The translations under genes were made by a program, and so were the position numbers. From NCBI GenBank assembly GCA_900544655.1, contig UQWE01000041.1, positions 1-10,048 of the forward strand: DNA of 10,048 nt. The letters are read 5' to 3'. Below the pieces are notes generated by a model. The model had not been told where the DNA came from, searched no databases, and saw nothing but the letters and a program-made list of their open reading frames with translations. This DNA comes from an uncultured Coriobacteriaceae bacterium (GTDB lineage: Bacteria > Actinomycetota > Coriobacteriia > Coriobacteriales > Atopobiaceae). This document shows positions 5,044-10,048 of this stretch, one piece after another. Numbering within the stretch: position 1 is the first letter of the stretch; the number at the start of each line of letters is the position of its first letter.

Positions 5044-7554
5044 CTACTCGTTGTCGCCAGCGGTCATCTGGGTAGCGGAGAGCTCACCCTCGGTGGCAGC
5101 AGCGGCGTCCGGCCAGACCCAGCTGGTGAACTCGGGCACGTCATAGCCCTCGTCCACGGCGAACTGGAAGGCGTCCTGACGGAACTTCTCCCACTCGGCG
5201 ATCTTGTCGGCGTACTTCTCGGCGTCGATGATGCGGAGAGCGTCGGCAGCGAGAGCCCAGCGATCCATGTTGTTCAGACGCAGCATGTCGAACGGCGTGG
5301 TCGTGGAGCCCTTCTCCTCGTAGCCGTGGACGTGCCAGGCGTCGTGGCCCGGACGATCCCAGACGAGACGACGGATGGTGCCGGCGTAGGCGTGGAAGGC
5401 GAAGAGGACGGGCTTCTCGCCGTTGCCGAAGAGCTCAGCGAACTCCTCGTCGGAGATGGCGAGGTCGTTCTCGGAGGCGTTCTGGATCTTCAGGAGGTCA
5501 ACGACGTTGACGAACTTGGCCTTGACACCCTCGCCCTTGAGCATGTCGAGGGCAGCGAGGGCCTCGAGGGCCGGCACGTCGCCGCAGGTGCCGAGGACGA
5601 TGTCGGCGTCAGCGAGGGACTCAGCGGAGCTGGCCCACTTCCACTCGGCGACACCCTTCTCGAGCTCGGCCTTGGCCTCGTCGACCGTCAGGAAGGTCGG
5701 GGCGGGCTGCTTGCCGCAGAAGATGGCGTTCACGCAGTTCGTGGACTGGTAGCAACGCTCGGCGACGGCGAGGGCCATGTTGGCGTCGCAGGGGTAGTAG
5801 GCGTTGACGACGTGGGTGTCGTTGGCCTTGTTGAGGAGCAGGTCGACGAAGCCCGGGTCCTGGTGGGAGAAGCCGTTGTGGTCCTGACGCCAGACGTGGC
5901 TGGAGAGCAGGATGTTGAGGCCGGCGATGGGCTTGCGCCAAGGAATCTCACGGACGGTGGCCTCGAGCCACTTGCAGTGCTGGTTCACCATGGAGTCGAC
6001 GACGTGGATGAAGGACTCGTAGGAGCTCCAGACGCCGTGACGGCCGGTGAGGACGTAAGCCTCGAGGAAGCCCTCGCACTGGTGCTCGGAGAGCTGCTCG
6101 ACGACCTTGCCCTGCGGGGCGAGGAGCTCGTCGTTGTCAGCGTCGGCGTAGAAGCCGCCCTCCCACTGCTTGACGGTGTACTTGTAGGCGTCCTGGAGAC
6201 GGTTGGAAGCGGTCTCGTCCGGGCCAAAGATGCGGAAGTTCTCCATGTTGTTGGCGAGGACGTCGGCGGTGTAGGCACCGAAGACGCGAGCGGCCTCGGT
6301 GGAGCCCCAGCCGTGGCCCTTCTCAGCAACCGGAACCTCGTGGGCGTGGATGTCGGGGAGGACGAGGTCCTCACGGACAAGGCCGCCGTTGGCGTTCGGG
6401 TTGGCACCGATGCGGAGGTCACCCTTGGGCATGAAGGCGGTCACCTCGGGACGGATGGCGCCCTTCTCGTCGAAGAGCTCCTCCGGCTTGTAGGACTTGA
6501 GCCAGCCGCGCAGGACGCGGAAGTGCTCGTGGGTGTCCTTGGCGGAAGCCAGCGGCACCTGGTGGGCACGCCAAGAGCCCTCGGTCTTCTTGCCGTCGAT
6601 GTGCTTCGGGCAGGTCCAGCCCTTCGGGGTGCGGAAGACAATCATCGGGTAGACCGGACGGGTCTCGTCGCCAGCCTCGGCAGCAGCCTTGATGTCGCAG
6701 ATCTGGTTGAAGACCTCCTCGAGCAGGGCAGCGAAGCGAGCGTGGATGGAGATGTGGGACTCGTTGTCGAAGCCGGCAACGAAGAAGTGCGGATCATAGC
6801 CCATGCCCTCGAAGAACTCGGTGAGCTCCTCGTCGGAGATGCGGGACAGGATTGTCGGGTTGGCGATCTTGTAGCCGTTGAGGTGCAGGATCGGGAGGAC
6901 GATGCCGTCGGTCTTGGGGTTCACGAGCTTGTTGGACTGCCAAGAGGTGGCAAGCGGGCCGGTCTCGGACTCACCGTCGCCGACGACGGCGACAGCGAGG
7001 AGGCTTGGGTTGTCCATGATGGCGCCGTAAGCGTGGGACAGGGTGTAGCCCAGCTCGCCGCCCTCGTGGATGGAGCCCGGGGTCTCAGGAGCGTAGTGAG
7101 AGGGGATGCCACCGGGGTAAGAGAACTGACGGAAGAACTTCTGGAGGCCAGCCTCGTCGTTGGTGATGTCCGGACGGATGTCGTAGTAGGTGCCGTCAAG
7201 CAGGGACTGAGCGGTGCCGGCAGGTCCACCGTGACCAGGACCCATGAGGAAGACGGCGTTCTGCTTGTGGTCGGCGATGAGGCGGTTCACATGACCGAAC
7301 AGGAAGTTCACGCCCGGCGTGGTGCCCCAGTGGCCAACGAGACGGTGCTTGACGTCGGGACGACCGAAGTCACGGGTCTCGCCGGTCTTCTCGTCAACCC
7401 AGTCCTTGCGCATAAGCGGGTTGGAACGGAGGTAGATCTGGCCGACGGACAGGTAGTTCGCAGCGCGCCAGTACTTCTCGATGCCCTCGAGCTCCTGCTC
7501 GGGAACCGGAGCGTCGAGCTTCTGCCAGGGGGTGCCGATGACGGGATGTGCCAT
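5044..7554 (-). CDS. xfp: Xylulose-5-phosphate/fructose-6-phosphate phosphoketolase
   Basis: A complete 836-residue ThDP-dependent phosphoketolase, which splits xylulose-5-P (and in the dual type fructose-6-P) with phosphate to acetyl-phosphate plus glyceraldehyde-3-P or erythrose-4-P. The two family signatures are at 164-178 (EGGELGYTLSHAYGA) and 191-205 (VGDGESETGPLATSW), the latter being the ThDP/Mg site with Asn208. Catalytic residues recalled from the Bifidobacterium breve enzyme all recur with a constant shift of 11: His75, His108, His153, His331, Glu490 and His564. Length is close to family norm (about 800-825). The ATG has a strong ribosome site (GAGGAGAGG) and two hairpins before it. 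It is monocistronic: own leader, own terminator, no acetate kinase or phosphotransacetylase nearby. Dual substrate use is likely but not shown by sequence alone. Confidence 0.97.
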   Translation of the reverse strand: MAHPVIGTPWQKLDAPVPEQELEGIEKYWRAANYLSVGQIYLRSNPLMRKDWVDEKTGETRDFGRPDVKHRLVGHWGTTPGVNFLFGHVNRLIADHKQNAVFLMGPGHGGPAGTAQSLLDGTYYDIRPDITNDEAGLQKFFRQFSYPGGIPSHYAPETPGSIHEGGELGYTLSHAYGAIMDNPSLLAVAVVGDGESETGPLATSWQSNKLVNPKTDGIVLPILHLNGYKIANPTILSRISDEELTEFFEGMGYDPHFFVAGFDNESHISIHARFAALLEEVFNQICDIKAAAEAGDETRPVYPMIVFRTPKGWTCPKHIDGKKTEGSWRAHQVPLASAKDTHEHFRVLRGWLKSYKPEELFDEKGAIRPEVTAFMPKGDLRIGANPNANGGLVREDLVLPDIHAHEVPVAEKGHGWGSTEAARVFGAYTADVLANNMENFRIFGPDETASNRLQDAYKYTVKQWEGGFYADADNDELLAPQGKVVEQLSEHQCEGFLEAYVLTGRHGVWSSYESFIHVVDSMVNQHCKWLEATVREIPWRKPIAGLNILLSSHVWRQDHNGFSHQDPGFVDLLLNKANDTHVVNAYYPCDANMALAVAERCYQSTNCVNAIFCGKQPAPTFLTVDEAKAELEKGVAEWKWASSAESLADADIVLGTCGDVPALEALAALDMLKGEGVKAKFVNVVDLLKIQNASENDLAISDEEFAELFGNGEKPVLFAFHAYAGTIRRLVWDRPGHDAWHVHGYEEKGSTTTPFDMLRLNNMDRWALAADALRIIDAEKYADKIAEWEKFRQDAFQFAVDEGYDVPEFTSWVWPDAAAATEGELSATQMTAGDNE

Positions 7555-7572
7555 TGTGCCTCTCCTCTTCCT

Positions 7573-7613
7573 GCGCGGTGGTAGACCGCGCTCGACTTTG
7601 CCCCTTTCGGGGC
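7573..7613 (-). promoter_or_regulatory. Two tandem hairpins in the xfp 5' untranslated region
   Basis: On the minus strand, GCCCC-GAAA-GGGGC (7600-7613, a five-bp stem capped by a GNRA tetraloop) is followed by GCGCGGT-CTACC-ACCGCGC (7573-7591, a perfect 7-bp stem). The second ends only a few bases before the ribosome site AGGAAGAGGAGAGG of xfp. Such structures may protect a highly expressed mRNA from 5' decay or keep the ribosome site open. Structure is seen; role is inferred. Confidence 0.5.
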
Positions 7614-7695
7614 GCTGTAGCGCTTCCTCGCCTTCGCGTGGGCGTGGGTATCCGTCCGGCTTGGCTTGAAACGCCTCTCTGACTAACCGGTACGG

Positions 7696-7701
7696 AGTAT
7701 A
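7696..7701 (-). promoter_or_regulatory. Candidate -10 box of the xfp promoter
   Basis: TATACT on the minus strand, a near-consensus -10 hexamer in a locally AT-rich stretch, would give an untranslated leader of about 135 nt carrying the two hairpins. No good -35 hexamer is seen at the expected distance (about 7718-7725). An alternative -10, TATAAC at 7781-7786, lies between the two direct repeats. Confidence 0.4.
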
Positions 7702-7706
7702 TGAGG

Positions 7707-7720
7707 GTAAATCGTTTTAC
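7707..7720. promoter_or_regulatory. LacI-type operator-like palindrome next to the xfp -10 box
   Basis: GTAAATCGTTTTAC has perfect GTAAA/TTTAC arms around a central CG, the usual architecture of LacI/CcpA-family operators. It sits in the spacer directly upstream of the candidate -10, so a bound repressor would block the promoter. The LacI-family gene immediately upstream is the natural candidate to bind it. Confidence 0.5.
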
Positions 7721-7753
7721 TTGGAGAGGAATTTGAATTGCTTACAAGTGGCC

Positions 7754-7802
7754 TAACCGTTTAACTCCGCGAACGGTAGTGTTATACCCGCGAACGGTAA
7801 TG
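7754..7802. repeat. Direct repeats CCGCGAACGGTA plus inverted half-site upstream of xfp
   Basis: CCGCGAACGGTA occurs at 7767-7778 and again at 7788-7799, starting exactly 21 bp apart, i.e. two helical turns. A third, inverted copy of the core (AACCGTT, 7755-7761) lies just to the left. A -10-like TATAAC (minus strand, 7781-7786) lies between the two direct copies. The arrangement looks like binding sites for a transcription factor acting on xfp; which factor is unknown. Confidence 0.55.
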
Positions 7803-7805
7803 CCT

Positions 7806-7823
7806 CAGTTACAGAATTAACTG
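7806..7823. promoter_or_regulatory. Inverted repeat in the xfp upstream region
   Basis: CAGTTACAGAATTAACTG has perfect six-base arms (CAGTTA/TAACTG) around six bases. It lies between the phased repeats and the end of the LacI-family gene. It could be a further protein-binding site or a weak stem ending the regulator transcript; there is no T-run. The remainder of the gene-free stretch 7555-7910 shows nothing else I can name. Confidence 0.3.
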
Positions 7824-7885
7824 TCTTGTGGGCTCAGTTTGCACGGGGTTGTCACGTGGCTTACGAGGTCACCACATATGGGTAG

Positions 7886-7936
7886 CTAGAGCCTGCATCG
7901 CTGTCCTTTACTAGAGTCTGCGAACGCTGTCCTTTA
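7886..7936. repeat. Tandem imperfect duplication of the lacI-family 3' end
   Basis: Two adjoining units, 7886-7910 (25 nt) and 7911-7936 (26 nt), both begin CTAGAG, both end CGCTGTCCTTTA, and differ by a few bases between. The right unit encodes the last residues KDSVRRL and stop of the regulator on the minus strand; the left unit repeats this, including a second TAG. It appears to be a small tandem duplication of the gene's end that has since drifted. Confidence 0.7.
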
Positions 7937-8930
7937 GGACGAGCTTCGGGTTGAGGACGACCTCATCCGGGCCACCCAGCTCGCCCGTCTCAGACTCCTC
8001 GATGCGCCGGAAGAGGAGGTCGAGCGCGGCGCCGGAGAGCTCCGGCACGTTCTGCTCGATCGAGGTGAGCTCCGGCTCGAACAGCACGTCTGCCGCGGAG
8101 TTGTCATAGCTCACGACCGAGTAATCGCGCGGCACGCGCAGGTCAAAGCTGTAGAGGCGTTTGAGCAGCCCAAGGGCGATGTTGTCCGAGCTCGCAAACA
8201 CCGCCGTGGCATCCGTCTTCACGAGGCGGCCCGCCGCCTCATAGGCGCTGGAAATGTAGTAATCGCTGCTAAGCACGTAGTCTCGGCGCACCTGGATGCC
8301 CGCCTCCCCCAGCGCGCGGGAATAGCCGTCAAAGCGCTCGCGACCGGTGTTGGAGTTTGGGTTCACGATGCAGGCAATCTTCTCGTGCCCTTGGTCAAGC
8401 AGATGGCGCGTCGCCAAGTAGCCACCCAGTTCGTTGTTGAAGCGGACTTTGTCGCAGAACAGGCCCTCGATGAAGCGGTCGACCATGACGAAGGGCGTGG
8501 GGAGGTGCGAGAGGTCCGCGAGGAGGTGCTCGTCAGTGGCGAACTCGTCCGAAACGACGATGAGGAGGCCGTCAACGCCACGGTTAACGAGCAAGCGAAC
8601 GAGCTTGGCGTCGTTTTCCGGGCTGTCGTCGGAATTCGTGATGATCAGGGCGTAGCCCCTTTCGCGGCACCTGAGCTCGATGTTCTTTGCAAGTGACGCG
8701 AAGAAGCGACTCTCGATGTTGGGAATGATGAGGCCGATGGTGCTCGTATGCTGCATGACGAGGCTTCGGGCGATCTGGTTGGGGATGTAGCCCTTGCGGC
8801 GCGCCGTCTCGAGGATGCGTTGGCGACTCGCCTCGCTGATTTTGCACGGGCGATTGTTCAGGACGAGCGACACGGACGTGACAGAGAGCCCCACCTCTCT
8901 GGCGATGTCCTTCAGCGTCACCTTAGCCAT
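7911..8930 (-). CDS. LacI-family transcriptional regulator, candidate repressor of xfp
   Basis: A complete 339-residue LacI/GalR-type regulator. Residues 4-58 form the DNA-binding unit: VTLKDIAREVGLSVTSVSLVLN is the helix-turn-helix, followed by the hinge region YIPNQIARSLV. The periplasmic-binding-like sensor domain follows, with TIGLIIPNIESRFFASL, VDGLLIVVS, TPFVMVDRF, GHEKIACIVNP, TAVFASSDNIALGLL, and the C-terminal LTSIEQNVPELSGAALDLL. I chose the ATG at 8928-8930, which has a strong ribosome site (GGGAGGTG); upstream in-frame codons precede the family start. It lies 356 bp upstream of xfp in the same direction, and operator-like sites fill that gap, so it probably controls xfp and perhaps itself. 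Its effector sugar is unknown. The gene's 3' end is tandemly duplicated. Confidence 0.93.
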   Translation of the reverse strand: MAKVTLKDIAREVGLSVTSVSLVLNNRPCKISEASRQRILETARRKGYIPNQIARSLVMQHTSTIGLIIPNIESRFFASLAKNIELRCRERGYALIITNSDDSPENDAKLVRLLVNRGVDGLLIVVSDEFATDEHLLADLSHLPTPFVMVDRFIEGLFCDKVRFNNELGGYLATRHLLDQGHEKIACIVNPNSNTGRERFDGYSRALGEAGIQVRRDYVLSSDYYISSAYEAAGRLVKTDATAVFASSDNIALGLLKRLYSFDLRVPRDYSVVSYDNSAADVLFEPELTSIEQNVPELSGAALDLLFRRIEESETGELGGPDEVVLNPKLVLKDSVRRL

Positions 8931-9126
8931 AGCGCCACCTCCCGCTCCCGCAATACGTTCACGAGGATACCGCAGGAAACGCGCCGGGGCGATCGCGCCT
9001 CCACCGCAATGGGAACATGCTAGGCAGCGCGGTCTCAGCACCTTGCTGGCGCGCGGCCCAACACTCCCTCAGCCGTCTCGCCCAGGCATAAGGGGGCGCA
9101 CTCCCACCGCCACACCGCTCCACTCC

Positions 9127-9144
9127 GTAACGACGTTTTGTCAC
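9127..9144. promoter_or_regulatory. Imperfect palindrome between the LacI-family gene and the plus-strand orphan
   Basis: GTAACGACGTTTTGTCAC shows imperfect dyad symmetry (5 of 7 arm positions) and shares the CGTTTT core with the palindrome at 7707-7720. It lies in the 282-bp gap 8931-9212, which otherwise holds only the two ribosome sites and no clear promoter. Weak call. Confidence 0.25.
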
Positions 9145-9212
9145 GGGCGTAACCATGAGGCAACCTTCTCCACTTAGGCTTATGACATACATTCGACCCG
9201 AGCGGAGACACT

Positions 9213-9653
9213 ATGCGCACCATTCTCTATGTTGGCTCGTCAACCGACCTCTCCTATGAACATGACCTGCTCGAGGAGTGGGGCAAGCGCGGCGTGACGA
9301 TCGCCCAAGTCTCCACGCTCAACGCCGACGACGCCGCAGGCGAGCCGGCGCCGGATCCGCTCCAGGACGTGGATGTCGTCGTGCTCGAATCTGGAGAGAT
9401 GACCAGCGACATCCTCGAATCTCATCCCGACCTCTCCGCCGTGGTCATCCTCGACGACAAGGCGAAGGTCGACGTCGAAGCCGCCACTCGTGCTGAGATC
9501 TGGGTCACCCACGCCGCCAATCGAGCGCTCCTCTCTCGCCTGCCATTCGTGTACAGTCAGTCGCCGTCGCGCTCTACCCGCAGGCATGCGCTCCAGGACG
9601 CGCTCGCGAGCATTGCGGGCGAGCGCCCGAGCGGACGCGTGAACGAGCTGTAG
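9213..9653 (+). CDS. Small orphan protein resembling the substrate-binding lobe of D-2-hydroxyacid dehydrogenases
   Basis: A 146-residue protein starting at an ATG with a GGAG ribosome site 6 nt upstream. The N-terminus MRTILYVGSS and the segment at 71-99, HPDLSAVVILDDKAK followed by VDVEAATRAEIWVT, closely follow the end of the catalytic lobe of phosphoglycerate-dehydrogenase-like enzymes (hPxLk-x-i...VDv-x-AA-x-x-x-gIwVt). Those enzymes then enter a ~180-residue NAD-binding domain. Here the text jumps at about residue 102 to an Arg/Ser-rich linker and to ALQDALASIAGERPSGRVN (126-144), which resembles the C-terminal return into the same lobe. It thus looks like a catalytic lobe with the Rossmann domain removed. 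It has no cofactor motif or catalytic Arg/Glu/His set, so a dehydrogenase role is unlikely; function unknown. The resemblance is by eye. Confidence 0.7.
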   Translation: MRTILYVGSSTDLSYEHDLLEEWGKRGVTIAQVSTLNADDAAGEPAPDPLQDVDVVVLESGEMTSDILESHPDLSAVVILDDKAKVDVEAATRAEIWVTHAANRALLSRLPFVYSQSPSRSTRRHALQDALASIAGERPSGRVNEL

Positions 9654-9696
9654 CCGGGAGCCATTTGGTACGCAGACACGCGCTTGAGCCAAACGA

Positions 9697-9732
9697 ATCG
9701 ACGCCCGTCTCCCTTCGGAGGCGGGCGTCGAT
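9697..9732. terminator. Strong bidirectional hairpin between convergent genes
   Basis: Bases 9697-9707 pair perfectly with 9722-9732 (ATCGACGCCCG/CGGGCGTCGAT); the stem continues through one T-G pair and CTCC/GGAG to a CTTC loop, giving about 16 pairs. It lies 43 nt after the plus-strand orphan and 38 nt after the minus-strand zinc-ribbon gene. T-rich stretches on both sides are poor, but position and strength make a shared terminator likely. Confidence 0.65.
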
Positions 9733-9770
9733 GCATTAGCGATTACAGAAGGATGCCGAGGGGCTCGAAG

Positions 9771-10048
9771 CTACTCCTCCGTGCCCTCGGGCGCGGGACC
9801 TGCCGTCTCGACGGGAGCAGGGAAGACCGGATCGGGGATCGGGGCGGCAGAGACCGGCTCGGGTATCGGCATGGGAGCGGGTGCCGGCGCAGGCGCGGGA
9901 GCACCGAGCTTGCAGCCGCAGGACATGCAGAAGGCGTCGCCAGGATTGACCGGGGCACCACACTGCGGGCACGCGGCCCCAGTAGCCTGCGGCTGAGAAG
10001 CGGGAGCGGCAGGGGCCCGGTGGTGGGGAAACGCAGGCGCCAGCCTCT
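9771..10048 (-). CDS. Zinc-ribbon protein with Pro/Ala-rich tail, C-terminal part only
   Basis: The last 91 complete codons of a gene whose start lies beyond the window. In order: a Pro/Ala/Gln-rich linker (HHRAPAAPASQPQATGAA), a zinc ribbon CPQCGAPVNPGDAFCMSCG with two C-x2-C pairs that should bind one zinc ion, then a tail of about 45 residues dominated by alternating Pro and Ala (APAPAPAPAPMPIPEPV) and ending in acidic residues EGTEE before TAG at 9771. Such ribbons occur in many regulatory or membrane proteins of Gram-positive bacteria and do not fix the function. No ATG is needed within the window because the frame enters from the right edge. Codon use matches its neighbours. Confidence 0.75.
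   Translation of the reverse strand, partial: RLAPAFPHHRAPAAPASQPQATGAACPQCGAPVNPGDAFCMSCGCKLGAPAPAPAPAPMPIPEPVSAAPIPDPVFPAPVETAGPAPEGTEE

Noticed and set aside
5326..7584. Very long open frame (752 codons) on the plus strand
   Set aside because: It lies wholly antisense to the intact xfp gene. Its Val/Gly/Glu/Leu-rich low-complexity translation is the usual shadow of a high-GC gene, with no recognisable domain and no ribosome site.
8989..8996. GCGATCGC palindrome upstream of the LacI-family gene
   Set aside because: Only eight bases, expected by chance in high-GC DNA, with no repeat or promoter elements around it to support an operator.
8931..9041. Longer start for the complete LacI-family gene
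   Set aside because: The extra 37 residues precede the standard MxxVTLKDIA start, and the strong ribosome site belongs to the ATG at 8928-8930.

Overview
The window is high-GC DNA with mostly compact gene spacing. Its gene set (a galactitol-type PTS, a phosphoketolase of the Xfp type, LacI-family regulators, and a TrmB with an altered signature) suggests a saccharolytic anaerobe of the Coriobacteriia (Olsenella/Atopobium/Collinsella-like). That placement is an inference from gene content and composition, not a proven assignment.

Left part (1-3892): a minus-strand PTS operon reads, in transcription order, IIB (broken), IIC, a small two-pass membrane protein, IIA, then a GC-rich terminator-like hairpin at the window edge. 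Large hairpins lie in both long intercistronic gaps (IIB-IIC and membrane protein-IIA). The upstream edge of the operon is abnormal. The IIB gene has lost its first ~15 codons, including the phosphocysteine loop, and abuts head-to-head a plus-strand LacI-family regulator that has lost its whole DNA-binding region. The shared divergent promoter is therefore missing too. Either a deletion removed the control region of the PTS locus, or the assembly is chimeric at about 3028-3040.

Middle (3893-7910): a trmB-like tRNA methyltransferase gene on the minus strand with unusual substitutions in its signature motif and a C-terminal extension; then a tandem-hairpin region ending in a clear Rho-independent terminator; then xfp, an intact 836-residue phosphoketolase on the minus strand. 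The 356-bp leader of xfp is the richest regulatory stretch in the window. It holds a promoter-like -10, a LacI-type operator-like palindrome beside it, two phased direct repeats plus an inverted half-site, an extra inverted repeat, and two stable hairpins just before the ribosome binding site.

Right part (7911-10048): an intact LacI-family repressor immediately upstream of and co-oriented with xfp is its natural candidate regulator. The 3' end of this gene, stop codon included, is tandemly duplicated. On the plus strand follows a small orphan protein resembling the substrate-binding lobe of D-2-hydroxyacid dehydrogenases without the NAD-binding domain, then a strong bidirectional hairpin, then the 3' end of a minus-strand gene for a zinc-ribbon protein with a proline/alanine-rich tail that runs off the window.

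Working hypothesis: the window carries two sugar-related modules, a PTS uptake locus (apparently damaged at its 5' end) and a phosphoketolase module with its own LacI-type control. I saw no rRNA, tRNA, CRISPR array, transposase or phage gene.
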